NCBI GenBank assembly: GCA_026874595.1
Contig: CM049310.1
Span: forward strand, 68,590,056 to 68,654,055
DNA length: 64,000 nucleotides
Reading direction: 5' to 3'
DNA from: Sipunculus nudus
Taxonomy: Eukaryota; Annelida; Sipuncula; Golfingiida; Sipunculidae
This document shows positions 1-12,218 of this stretch, piece by piece. A model generated the notes under the pieces. The model was given only the letters and a program-made list of their open reading frames with translations. It had not been told where the DNA came from and searched no databases. The translations under genes were made by a program, and so were the position numbers. Each line of letters starts with the position of its first letter. Positions within the stretch are counted from its first letter, which is position 1.

Positions 1-1243
1 ATTTCAGGTAACCCCTGCACTGTTCAGAATACCACTGTCCAGAGTTTTAATGCTTATGGAACAAATAAATCAAAACTATATTTGTCATAATGAAAATGTA
101 AACCTGATTGATATACCGAGTCATATACTTTTCCAAAGCGCATAACACATTACAAAAGATACCTAAGATATACAGAGATTAAAACTTATTTGGGAAATTA
201 ATAAACAACTCGATTTTACTTTGCTCATTTTTACATTACTACTCCTATTTTTACTTTCGATTGCAATCGCCGATTGTATAGTGTTCCTACGGACATTGAT
301 TTTTTTTATCTCTCTGTGTATAACGGGAGGCTAAATAAAGTTAAAATTAAGGCTACCCTTTTGATAATAAATATAATGAATTATAACAATATATAAATTG
401 TAATATATTGATTAATCCATGTCTACTGACATAATTTCTCATATACAGATGCTGAATTTACCTCACATCCCTTTAAGACGACGAGGCAGCCAAAAAGAGC
501 TTTCCCTCGTCATACTACCGCTTTCTGTGATCGCTGAAACAGTAAGCAAAATATAAATTCACATTTAATTTCGTATTTTCGCTTATTTAATTTTCGCAGG
601 ATCACGCTATTTGTGAGATATTGCTAAGACAAATTAAGAGCAACGGAGCGCCAGAAAACACTCAATCCTTCCCTGCTAGAAAACCCTCAATCCATTCCTG
701 CGAGAAAACCCTCAATTCATCGGAACTGTCACAATCCACAAGAATACTTCATCGATCAAATCACCTAAAACATCGTTTATTTTTCACACACCTTGCTCGT
801 GGCTTGTTCTATAAATAGCCACGGCGGTCTGCGTTATTCAGTGTTAACCTAATGACACCCCCTTTTTTTAGTTGTTTTATGCTTGGAATGCTCAGGCGTT
901 TCGAGAAATAATCTGAATCCCGCGACAACTGTTGGAAATGCTTATCTTTAATGTAGAAAAATTAAACATTTATACTGACATCGACCGACACAGATTGACA
1001 AGACATGTGAAGCTCTCAGAAAAGTACATATGTTGTTGTTTAAAAATATCATCTTTTCCATTTTTCTTAGATCATTATAATTAAGGGTTAATCTTGTTTC
1101 CACTCTCCCTAAAGAAGTCATTTGTGCTCAAAACTTACCTCTTCAGTTTAGAAATGTTGGGATGGCCGGGACTACATGTCTCAACGGTCACACTTCAAAA
1201 TAAAATTTTGTAACCGTTTAAGGAAACACTTTCTGTTTTCATC
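1..1243. other. Unique AT-rich DNA, no gene recognised
   Basis: Only one short ORF (621-818, 65 codons) is open. It has no recognisable motif or compositional support as a gene. No repeat structure is visible. Confidence 0.5.
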
Positions 1244-1365
1244 CAGGGGCAGTCCCAGGATTTATGAAAAGGAGAGGTCCAGGCCGCCAAAATTGGTCTG
1301 AACCCCTTAAAAAAGACCGCGGCTGTTGAAAAAAAGGGGTCCGGACCCCTCTGGATCCGCTTCTG
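1244..1365 (-). mobile_element. Short MITE relic, same family as 3029-3217
   Basis: The left end starts CAGGGGCAGTCCCAGGA and the right end reads as CAGAAGCGGATCCAGAG on the other strand, giving imperfect terminal inverted repeats. The interior, with AATTGGTCTGAACCCCTT and an A-run followed by GGGGTCCGGA, matches the reverse complement of 3050-3120. It is therefore a ~122-bp copy in the opposite orientation to the second one. There is no coding capacity. Family assignment to a DNA-transposon superfamily is not possible from what is visible. Confidence 0.55.
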
Positions 1366-3028
1366 CCAGTGTATGTACACATGCATACAAAATACCACTT
1401 ATCCATTCAGGTACTTGCCAAAATTATATGTGCATGTAATGTACCTTGAAACAATTCTTATCCAACATATTTGAACGGACTACATCACCCTCTTCACTAC
1501 CTTTATACCTACTCCGCTGGTGTACTTAAAAGCCCCGGTGCATTGTGGGTTTACATTTCAATGCCCACACACCCAAGACGTACTTTTATTATGCTCCGTG
1601 TGTTTTGCTGCTTTATACAAACGGAAGTGCATGATGTCAATTATTAGTAAAGGCGTGGGGTTACGTTTCCTTCACTACATCCCGCTTGGTGAATTTTAAT
1701 AAATAATCACCTAACATGTGACATTCTTCAAATCATCCGATTTCATCAAATGTAAATACTGTACCAGTTTGTTTAACATGAATTTAATAGTTGTGAAGAC
1801 GCCTATTCTGTTATATAATGTATCGTGTTTATGATTTGGCATTCCTCACATCTGAACAGGAGAGATATCGTGCATCATATTAAAGTTGTACGGATTATTT
1901 GTAGCGCCGTGCGTGTATTGTTTGTCTTGGTTCAGGACACCACAAGATGGTGGGACCTTGTGGTTGCGTTTGCGTTTGGATGCATGTACATCAAAGTAAT
2001 GGCCACTTCCGAGAGATCCAATCATATAAAAATATAATTATGGTATAAATTTATACAGAAGCCCATTCCCGATGTTCTATGGGACGCGGATGCAGGTGTT
2101 ACCAAAATGCTGCGCTGGGCTTGAGTGACTCTATCAAGAAACACAGGTTGCATATGAGAGGAAATTCTTCTCCCTGAAATTAACTAATTATAAATTGTGA
2201 AGCTCTTTCAGTTATAACAAAAATGTGGATTCGTTCAAAATCTGGACCCAGACGCGAACTTGGTGCTGTCTCACTGGAGTAAACTTTTAAGAACAGAAAA
2301 TGTGCTTGTTTAGTTACAAAATCAGTGCAAAAATCAGTTTAACACTATAATGTTGATAAAACTAAACATGCGATACTGTCTTGTGAAATGAAAGCATTAA
2401 ACATAAGAATATTAATCATGAAAAATATATTTATTTTCATTTTTGACACTGACTGTCAAAGACCGCTTTCTCTCAAATTTCCAGGGCTTTTTCTTCACGC
2501 CAGTCCATCCTTAAGTCGAGTTATGCAAGTCATTTAGACCTTGAACCCTGTTTGCCAATCTGACAGTACGTATGTCATTCAAGAATCTTTGCAGTGGCTA
2601 TTCTGTATTCAGTACAGGATCTTGCTGATTGGCGGCCTCAGAGGTCGGCCTTTGTTCAGATGAGTCATTATTAAACACCACTGGACGCCAGCGTGGTCCA
2701 GGCACGGTAACCATGGCTGTGGACGTGCGGGGCCTCCTGATCAACTAAACACGACACATCCTCAGACCTCAATTTTCACGTTTTTACCCAGGCATGAGAC
2801 AGCAAAGGTGATACAAAATATATGTGATTTTATCTTTAATAACGAAAGTTGACAATTAAATTAAATGCACAGTTACAAGTTTTCTGTTTTCATTTTACCT
2901 CCGCCAGGTGGCGAGACGTGTTATGTTTCAGTGATCTGGTTTGTCTATGAGCAACATCACGCAAAAAGACCTGAGCAGGTGTCAGTAAAAGTTTGTGGAG
3001 GTTCAGGGTAATACCAAGGAAACGGATT
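1366..3028. other. Unique DNA, no gene recognised
   Basis: A 70-codon ORF at 1825-2037 has no recognisable domain. The stretch around 2630-2760 is more GC-rich than its surroundings but shows no splice-bounded coding frame I could defend. Confidence 0.45.
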
Positions 3029-3217
3029 CAGAGGATCCAGGGGGAGGGGCGGCCATCCGAACCCCTTTTTTTCAGCCGATGCAACATTTTTTAAGGGCTT
3101 CAGACCAATTTTGTGGCCCGTAACTGCCTTTGCCGGACCTGGTGATCTTTATTTGTGTTGTGTCATTTGTCCTCCTGGGTGGGACCCCTCCTTTCTTAAA
3201 TCCTGGATCCGCCCCTG
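3029..3217 (+). mobile_element. MITE with CAGRGGMGGATCCAG-type ends
   Basis: The ends are CAGAGGATCCAGGGGG on the left and CCTGGATCCGCCCCTG on the right, which are imperfect inverted repeats. Length is about 189 bp with no ORF. Its interior matches 1244-1365 in inverse orientation. No convincing target-site duplication is visible at the chosen ends. Confidence 0.6.
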
Positions 3218-5202
3218 ATAAGTTCAGGTTTGGAGGTTACCTGAATTAGCCCAATAACTTCAAATAACTATCTTGAAGTATTCTAGCCTGGCTATCTTTT
3301 CATAATTGAGGTATTTGGTAGTGTAAGGATGTGGCTTTGTTCTGGAGGTGACCTGGGTTGGGGTCGTTGAACCACGGCTTATGTTTTGTGATATCTTATT
3401 CCTTCCTGTAATTATAAGTGTTTAGCTTTTACTTCCTACACAAGACATTATCGTATAAATGCCGCCTTCAATGATCCTGTTATCGTGAGGCAGGAGAGAA
3501 AACCCCGGGGTGTCATCTGTACAGCGCCATCTATCGGTCCTTTCACGGTACATCTGATATTAGGGAGCCACTTGGTCTTTGCGGTCGATTTAATCATGCG
3601 TCCTAGACACCCTGACTCCATGACAGCCTACAAATAAACTTCAGCATTGAATGAAAGCCACGCGAAGCTAACAAAGTTAGAGACGCATTTGATGTTACCA
3701 GAGAAATCAGCAACAGTCATCCCGCCAATGGCTTTAAATCTCATTTTTTATATCATTTGAAAAAGGAATTAAGGATCACTTTTTTATGAAGGTTACAGGT
3801 AATGGCCTCATCGATGATGATGATGCTACTGCTGATGAAGATGAAGATGATGATAATTGTGGTACGATATCATCTTTCTATATGAGGTTATTAATCCTGT
3901 TGCTAGCGGTTACTGTTTGTAATTAAACAGAAAAACAATAATAGAAATACCATCTTTACAAAAGAGGTTGTAAACATTAAGTTAGGTATCTTTAATATAC
4001 CGACACGTGATTAAATTTTAAACTTTTTTTTTTATTTTAGTTAAAGGCTAATCATGTACAAATTTAAAAGTATAAAGACATCTTCAATATTATACACTAA
4101 GCATAGCGACCAAATCCAACACGGAACCTGAGGGGCTGATTAAGGAAACTGCTAGGATCATTTTGTTGTACATGCATAAAAAAGGGCTTTTCTTTCAGTT
4201 ATGATATTTGTTGAGATAAATATATAGCACAGACCTTGCAAAGGAAAATAACATCTGTATAGTCCTTATTCAGTCCTAGCTGCAGCCCGCTCCGCCCCCA
4301 TTTTATTCCGGGTTTATCCTTAATCCGCCCCTGTGAAACCTACTGAGGATTCCATCCTCGCCTTAAATTTCAGCACTGCTCACTTAAGCCAGAATGTCAT
4401 AGTGGTGACTTTGATTAGGTGACAACAGCATGTACGCATTACGAAAAGAAATTTTGACAGGGATGTCCGGATGTTTTACCTTTACTCATTTCAGTTGTTC
4501 AGCGACTAGATTGAAATTAACCTCTATTTAACATATTGTAAACTTACAGCATATATTGTATGCAAATGATCAAAAATATGAAAAATTTATTTCATTTAAT
4601 TTTACCAAAACTGGTATGTTTGTCGTCTTTATTTATATCAATCTTCTTCAAGCTTTAAAAATCGAAAGGACAAGAACCCATTGAAATGGAAAAAAAGACC
4701 CTTGGGAATACATTGCATATAAAAAGAAACAATCGTAGCTAGGGAGGCAGACATGAAATAAAATCCAGACATCTGAATTTCCGTCAGTCTCATTAGCACA
4801 GCAGTATCATCCTCCTGATCCGGCTTAATGAGGGTTCTGATATTGCGCTAGATTGAGCCAGTGACCAAGGCTTAGTGTGGATTACTAATGAACATCACAC
4901 AGAGCAGGCGTGGCTCCTACATGCCTCAGGACGCAAACAACGTGGCGTACAGGAACGGTTGTATGACAAGTTTGTACAAGTGCATGCTCCCTAAGCACTA
5001 GCACTACAGCTTAATTAACCTTTCCTTGTCAGATTCTCGTTTTCCTATTAATTATCATTATGTGAAAATACGGCATCACTCTTGTAGTTACACAACAGTA
5101 AGTTTCCAAAGAATATATGGGTATTTGAAAATATAGACTAATGATATGGCTTATTTAATAATAAAAGCATTTGATGCCTCCTCTAAAAAACACTTCACCA
5201 AT
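3218..5202. other. Unique DNA with a small GAT-rich microsatellite
   Basis: An imperfect GAT/GAA trinucleotide run lies at 3813-3854. At 4290-4335 a short piece ending in ATCCGCCCCTGTG resembles a degraded end of the 3029-3217 MITE family. Otherwise nothing is recognised. Confidence 0.45.
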
Positions 5203-6629
5203 TATTCGTAACGTGACATCGTAGCGCCTTCATGACGTCCCATCAGATCGTAACGTGACATAACACGCCTTCATGACACCCCACCTGATCGTAACATGAT
5301 ATAATAACACGCCTTGACGACACTCATCGCTATCATAACATAATGACACTCTATTTGATCCTAACGTGACATAATGATTCGCTTCCACGACAACCTATCT
5401 CATCCTTACGTGACATGATGACACGCATTGAAGCCACCTCACCTGGTGGTAACATGGCATGCTTACACGGCTTGATGATACACGCCATGCCCAAGGTGAT
5501 GACAACACTTGGTTGCACGACACCCAGGAAAACAGCATGTGATGACATGCCTTCAGGACATCCCCACCTGGCGAAAACATGACATCGCTACACGGCTTGA
5601 TAACAACCCCGAGTGGTAGTGTCGTGGCATTGTACGTTACATCCCGCCTGGTAGAAACGTGACATTATGACATCCTGCCTGGTAGTAACGTGTTACAATT
5701 ACAATTTACATCCTACCTGGTGGTAACGTTACACGATGACATCCCACCTGGTAGGAACGTGACACGTTGACACACACTGGTGGTAAGGCGACTTCTTGAC
5801 TACTCGACTTGTTGACACCTCACCTTGTGGTAAGTTACATGATGACGTTCTACCTGGTGGTAACTTGAAACGACGAGGCTCCATCTGGTGGTAACGTGAC
5901 ATGATGACACCCACCTGATAGTAACCAGAAGATAGTTTACCTGGTTGTAAGATGACACCCCACCTGGTGGTAACATTACACGATGACATTCTGCCTGGTG
6001 GTACCGTGATACGGTAATGCCTCATCTGGTTGTAACGTGACATGATGACACATTACCTATTAGTAAAGTGCCATGATGACACCCCACCTTGCGGTGACTG
6101 GTTGACGCCTAACCTTGTGGTAACGCGGCATGATGACAACCTTCCTGGTTGCTATTTGGCATTAATACCCCCTACATGGTGGTAACATAACATGAAGTCA
6201 ATTTTCTGGTGGTAACGTGACTTGGTAACACCGTACCTGATGATAACGTAACTTGATAACACCCCACCTGGTGGGTACGTGAGTTGATAACACCCCACCT
6301 GATGGTAACATGATTTGATTACACCCTACCTGGTACTCGTGCAAACGTCACTTGATAACATCCCACCTGGTGCATGGAAACGTTACACATTGACACAAAC
6401 CTGGTAGTAAAGTGACTTCTTGACGACTCAACTTAATGACACCTCAATTGGTGGTAAATCACATGATGACATTCTACCTGGTGGTAAAGTAATAAGACGA
6501 AGCCCCATCTGGTTGGAACGTGACATGATGACATCCCACTTGGTAGTAACCTGAAGATAGCTGACACGTTGTCATGGTGACTCGACTCGACTTGTTGACA
6601 TCCCACCTGGCGGTAACGTGACATTCCAC
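5203..6629. repeat. Minisatellite A, ~31-bp unit (left part)
   Basis: A degenerate tandem array whose typical unit reads GGTAACGTGACATGATGACA followed by CCCCACCTGGT. Units at the left edge (5203-5700) are longer and more diverged, and many units have small indels. ORFs here (for example 5729-6043 on the minus strand) repeat MSRYHQ/WDV-like residues and are by-products of the repeat. The array resumes at 7971 after an inserted element. Confidence 0.9.
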
Positions 6630-7970
6630 CAAGGAGTTTACAGACTGGAGTATTAGCTGAGAGTCTGGCCGTGTCGAATGTTGCTGGCGGGGGTTATAAA
6701 TCTCGCTGCTCAAAGGCACACAGATATGCCGCTGATAAGTCCCCCGCTAATTGATACAGCGCGAGAGCCCCCCTCCACCCCGGCGTGACATCGGAACAGC
6801 TCGTTAGTGAACGTTTTGGTACGGTACTCTTGGTAACGCGTATATTCATTTTTTTTTTGTTGCCTGTCCAAAAATGTGCGGGTGAATCCCCGTAGCATTG
6901 CATTATGGTAAAGTGATAAAACAATGTTTTTATTTAAAGACATAAGCAAAAATTCTCGAATTTGAGCAACTAACGTTTATTTAATATTATTTATATATTT
7001 ATTTTGTTCAAAACGTTTTCTGAAAGTTGTCAAAGCTCGATGTCTATCGAGCCGCAAGTCCGACGGCCATCATCTTGAAAATTGATGACATTGCTTTAAG
7101 ACAAAATGTCTTAAAGAATGAGAAATATTCATATATGAATATAATATGATAATAATTTAGATAGATACCAATCTTTTGTGGAATTTAGGAATGTTTTATT
7201 GTCACAAGGAGTAAATGTAAATATTGGAACAATCGTAAGTTTGCACAACATATTTTCTTAAAAAAAGAAACATCTTGTGGCATGCGAACGAGTGTGAAGC
7301 TGTCGTTGCTTATGACGCCTAAGCTATAGCTGGGCTGAGGTAAATATGGACGATAATACAAAAACAACACCGTCAGTGACGGAGAGGGCGATGGCTCACT
7401 GTTATCCATCAAAATGGAAGGCAACCGTACAAGGGCGTCATAATATTTAGTTAGAGACGGAATACTATTATACAAGGCTATTATATATACCTGTCAGAAG
7501 TGTGAAAACTGATGCAAACTTTAAGAATTCGAAAGTTTTTCAAGGAAAGTAAGGTTTACACATTCTAGTCGTCCGTCATGAAGCACGGTAGAAGTTGATG
7601 CAGAGTGACGCATCTATCCCAAAATCGACCCATTGATTCCTCAACACAAGACCTCTCTAGATATACTTGTTGCGCATAATCCTTGACAAACCGAACGATT
7701 TGCTCTTTCATAATTACGGTCGATGTTATTCCAGTAATTTACTGCTCAGTCACTGGATATATCGCTCTCCGCTTCAGCGGACCGCGGAAGTAACATCTAG
7801 CAGACTCGCTTTATCAAAGGCCGTGCCGCCGCTGCGCCTGACACCGCGGCACAATAGGCGCACAATAGAGTTAATGGGCTTAACATGTCTTAATTGCAAT
7901 TAGCGCACGACTGACACTCGAGGCCTGGCAGGGCTTCCGGCAGTTGATACTCCAGTCTGTAAACTCCTTG
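6630..7970. mobile_element. 1.34-kb TIR element inserted in minisatellite A
   Basis: A perfect 24-bp terminal inverted repeat, starting CAAGGAGTTTACAGACTGG at 6630-6653, recurs as its reverse complement at 7947-7970. The flanks are ATTCCACC (6623-6630) and ATTCTACC (7971-7978), 7 of 8 identical. Both are ordinary minisatellite-A sequence, so the array continues in the same orientation on each side. An 8-bp duplication would suit the hAT superfamily, but the exact boundary is ambiguous by one base. The longest internal ORFs (7185-7475 minus, 96 codons; 7667-7903 plus, 78 codons) show no transposase motif, so this is probably a non-autonomous or decayed copy. The rather GC-rich ends (6660-6790, 7780-7946) differ from the AT-rich middle. 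Confidence 0.75.
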
Positions 7971-8275
7971 ATTCTACCTAGCGGTACCGTGATACGATAA
8001 CGCCCCATCTGGCAGTTACATGACATGATGCTACCCCACCTAGTAGTAAAGTGACATAATGACATCCAACTTGGAGGTAACATAACATGAAGTCAGTTTA
8101 CCTGGTGTGACGTGACTTGATGGCACCGCTTGATAAAACGACACCTGGTGATAACATGGCACAGTGGCATCCGACTGATGCCAAATCATACCATGCTAAC
8201 ATACTCCCCTTACTTGCATGTCATAAACACATGATACGCTGAGAGGCTGAAATCATGATATGATGACACAATTAA
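7971..8275. repeat. Minisatellite A, right part
   Basis: The same unit family and orientation as 5203-6629 (GTACCGTGATACGATAAC, CCCCACCTAGTAGTAAAGTG, and so on), more degenerate towards 8275. It is the continuation of the array interrupted at 6630-7970. Confidence 0.85.
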
Positions 8276-8867
8276 CGGGTTATCATTGAACATATAAAAA
8301 AATCATTGCTGGTGACTTTAGATTTATTAAACTCCCTAACATCCACGTCTAACCAGTTGACCTAATGTTGATAGATACCTTGAATATATTAACAAAACAA
8401 TGACGTGTCATCAGTGTAATAAAAATTTGAGATGAAAAACAGACGTAAACAGGCTGTTCCCGGTGCTTCAACGTACGAGTGAGTTGGCAGCAGATCGTGA
8501 CGGTGAGTAATGTGGTGAGTCTTGACTCTGTAGTCGGGCCTCCTCGGGCTGTTCTCTCTGATAAAAGGTTTGGTTGAACAAACTGACACGCACAGTATTG
8601 ATAAAGTAAATCTACCGGGCCCCATTAATCTATGTGTCTTGGGCTGCGGGTCCTCTTCGGTGAGGTTTGTGCATGTTTCTTAGTGTTTCAAAGTGGTAGT
8701 AGGAAAACCTAAGTATCTTCAGACGTCTTATTTCGGATATCCTCTGATGAGTAAGCAACAACCTGCAACCGGTCGTATAACCACGGTCACTCGTGAAGGG
8801 TAAGGTTCGACCAGAATAACTGCATCTGATCAGAGCGAAATATCACATTGCCTGAAAAACTAACATT
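8276..8867. other. Unique DNA between two minisatellites
   Basis: A 78-codon minus-strand ORF (8389-8625) has no recognisable features. No repeat or RNA signal is seen. Confidence 0.45.
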
Positions 8868-11800
8868 GAATCAATGTATGAGGAGTCTCCCTCAGGATCA
8901 TAGTGGATCTATGTATGACGCGCTGACTGAATGATCAGAGTGGATCAATGTATGACGTGTTAACTGAATGATCAGAGTGGATCAATGTTTGACATGTTAA
9001 CTGAATGATCAGAGTGGATCAATGTATCACGTGTTAACTTACTGATCAAAGTGGATCAATGTATGACGTAATGGCTGGATGATCAGAGTGGATCAATGAA
9101 TGACGTGTTAACTGAATGATCAGAGTGGATCAATGAATGACGTGTTAACTGAATTGTCAAAATATCTCATTTTATTATGTGTAAACTGTATGATAAGAGT
9201 GGATCAATGTATGACGTGTTAAATGAATGAATTGAGGGGATGAATGTATGACGTGTTAACTGAATGATCGGACGTGATCAACGTATGCTGTGTTAACTAA
9301 ATGATCAATGTGGATCAATGTATGACGTGATGGCTCGATGATCAGAGTGGATCAACATATGACGTGTTAATTGTGTGATCAGAGTGGCTCAATGTATAAC
9401 ATGTTAGCTGAATAATCAGAGTGGATCAATGTATCCCGTGTTTATTGACTGATCAGAGCGGATCAATGTATGACGTGATGGCTGGGTGATCAGAGTTGAT
9501 CAGTGAATGACGTGTTAACTGAATGATCAAAGTGGATCAATGTATTACGTGTTAACTCAATGATGCAAGGGAATCAATGTATGACGTGATGGCTGGATGA
9601 TCAGAGTGGTTCAATGTATGACGTGTTAACTGAATGATCAGAGTGGATCAATGAATTACGTGTTAACTCAATGATGCAAGGGGATCAATGTATGACGTGA
9701 TGGCTGGATGATCAGAGTGGATCAATGTATGACGTATTAACTGAATGATCAGAGTGGATCAATGTATTACTGGTTAACGGAATGGTCAGAGTGGATCAAT
9801 GTATGACGTGTTAACAGAATTATCAAAGTGCATCAATGTATTACTCGATGGCTGGATGATCAGAGTAGATCAATGTATCACGTTTTAACTGAATGATCAG
9901 AGTGGATTAATGTATAACTTGTTATTGAATGATCAGAGTGGATCAATGTATAACTTGTTATTGAATGATCAGAGTGGATAAATGTATGATGTGTTAACTG
10001 GACAATCAGGATGGATCAATGAATGACTTGTTAAATGAATGATCAGAGTGGATCAATGTATAACTTGTTATTGAATGATAAGAGTGGATCAATGTATAAC
10101 TTGTTATTGAATTATCAGAGTGGATCAATGTATAACTTGTTATTGAATGATAAGAGTGGATCAATGTATAACTTGTTATTGAATGATAAGAGTGGATCAA
10201 TTTATTACGTGTTATCTCAATGATGCGAGGGGATCAATGTATGACGTGATGGCTGGATGATCAGAGTGGATCAATGTATGACGTATTAACTGAATGATCA
10301 GAGTGGATCAATGTATTACTGGTTAACGGAATGGTCAGAGTGGATCAATGTATGACGTGTTAACAGAATGATCAAAGTGCATCAATGTATTACTCGATTG
10401 CTGGATGATCAGAGTAGATCAATGTATCACGTTTTAACTGAATGATCAGAGATGATTAATGTATAACTTGTTATTGAATGATCAGAGTGGATCAATGTAT
10501 AACTTGTATAACTTGTTATTGAATGATCAGAGTGGATAAATGTATGATGTGTTAACTGGACAATCAGGATGGATCAATGAATGACTTGTTAAATGAATGA
10601 TCAGAGTGGATCAATGTATAACTTGTTATTGAATGATAAGAGTGGATCAATGTATAACTTGTTATTGAATTATCAGAGTGGATCAATGTATAACTTGTTA
10701 TTGAATGATAAGAGTGGATCAATGTATAACTTGTTATTGAATGATCAGAGTGGATCAATGTATGACGTGTTAACTGAATGATCAGAGTGGATCAAAGTAT
10801 GACGTGTTAATTGAACGAACAGAGAGGATCAAAATATGACGTGTAAATTGAATTATCAAAGGGGATCAATGTATGACGTGTTAATTGAATGATCAGAGTT
10901 GATCAATGTATCACGTGTTAACTGAATGATCAGAGTTGATCAATGTATGACGTGTTCACTGAATTATAAGAGTGGATCAATGAATGGCGTGTTAAATGAA
11001 TGATCAGAGTGGATAAATATATGACGTGTGAACTGAATGATCAGAGTGGATCATTGTATGACGTGTTTAACTGAATGATAAGTGTGGATGAATAAATGAC
11101 GTGTTTATTGAATGATCAGAGTGGATCAATGTATAACTTGTTATTGAATGATCAGAGTGGATCAATGTATAACTCGTTATTGAATGATAAGAGTTGATCA
11201 ATGTATAACTTGTTATTGAATGATCAGAGTGGATCAATGTATAACTTGTTATTGAATGATAAGAGTGGATCAATTAATGACGTGTTTAACTGAACGATCA
11301 GCATGTATCAATGAATTTCGTGTTAACTGAATGATCAATGTGGATCAATGTATAACTTGTTATTGAATGATTAGAGTGGAGCAATGTATAACTTGTTATT
11401 GAATGATCAGAGTGGTTCAATGTATAACTTGTTATTGAATGATAAGAGTGGATCAATGTATAACCTGTTATTGAATGATCAGAGTGGATCAATGTATGAC
11501 GTATTAACTGAATGAAAAGTGTGGATCAATGAATGGCGTGTTAACAGAATGATCAGAATGGATCAATTTATGACGTGTAAACTGAATGATCAAAGTGGAG
11601 CAATGCATGACGTGTTTAACTGAATGATCAGAGTGGATCAATGTATGACATGTTCAGTGAATGATCAGTGTGGTTCAAGGTATGACATGTTATTTGAATG
11701 ATCAGAGTGGATCAATGTTTCACGTGTTAACTGAATGATCAGAGTGGATCAGTAAGTGACTTATTCACTGAATGAATAAAGTGGATTAATGAATGACGTG

Positions 11801-12042
11801 TTCATTGAATGATCAGAGTGGATCAATGTATGACGTGTTAGCTGAATGATCAGAGTGGATCAATGTATGACGTGTTAGCTGAATGATCAGAGTGGATCTA
11901 TGTATGACGTGTTAACCGAAATCAGAGTGGATCAATGTACGACGTGTTAACTTAAATATTAAAGTGGATCAGGATATGAGGTGTTAAATGAATGATCAGA
12001 GTGGATAAATGTATGACATGTTAACTGAATGATCAGATTAAG
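8868..12042. repeat. Minisatellite B, 36/37-bp unit, ~3.2 kb
   Basis: Roughly 85 tandem units. The 37-bp form reads GAATGATCAGAGTGGATCAA plus TGTATGACGTGTTAACT. A 36-bp form ending TGTATAACTTGTTATT dominates stretches of 9900-11490. Because 36 is divisible by three, the 36-bp stretches give fortuitous 12-residue-periodic ORFs on both strands (for example 10035-10223 plus, SGSMYNLLLNDK repeated). These are not evidence of a protein. Confidence 0.95.
9660..10765. repeat. Tandem duplication of ~550 bp inside minisatellite B
   Basis: The ordered series of variant units from GATGCAAGGGGATCAATG (9673) to about 10205 recurs from GATGCGAGGGGATCAATG (10222) to about 10765. The offset is 549 bp at the left and 558 bp at the right. 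The difference is explained by an extra TATAACTTG-type duplication near 10500. Shared rare variants such as TTACTGGTTAACGG and GACAATCAGGATGG show copying of a block of about 15 units, not independent units. Confidence 0.85.
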
Positions 12043-12067
12043 TTCAGATAACACGTCATACATTGAT
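12043..12067 (-). repeat. Inverted unit at right edge of minisatellite B
   Basis: TTCAGATAACACGTCATACA and the following bases are the reverse complement of 25 bp of the B unit (24 of 25 matching). They directly follow the last forward unit with an ~8-bp spacer, so the edge can form a hairpin. Confidence 0.8.
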
Positions 12068-12218
12068 TTGGTGGTAAACATGGGGGATCAGCAGAGCGTA
12101 ATGTTTATTCCTTTATTATGTAGTAAACATGAGGGATCCGCAGAGCGTAACGTTTATTTCTTTATCTTATAATACACATGAAGGATCAACAAAGCTTAAT
12201 TTTTATTCCTTCATATTT
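12068..12218. repeat. Three-copy ~49-bp tandem repeat
   Basis: Copies start at about 12075, 12124 and 12172 with TAAACATGGGGGATCAGC-like sequence and end in TTTATTCCTTTATTA. The third copy is the most diverged. It abuts minisatellite B but is a different sequence family. Confidence 0.75.

Noticed and set aside
10006-11492. Paired ORFs with 12-residue repeats (MIHSYHSITSYTL and MNDQSGSMYNLLL)
   Set aside because: These are translations of the 36-bp form of minisatellite B, present on both strands at once.
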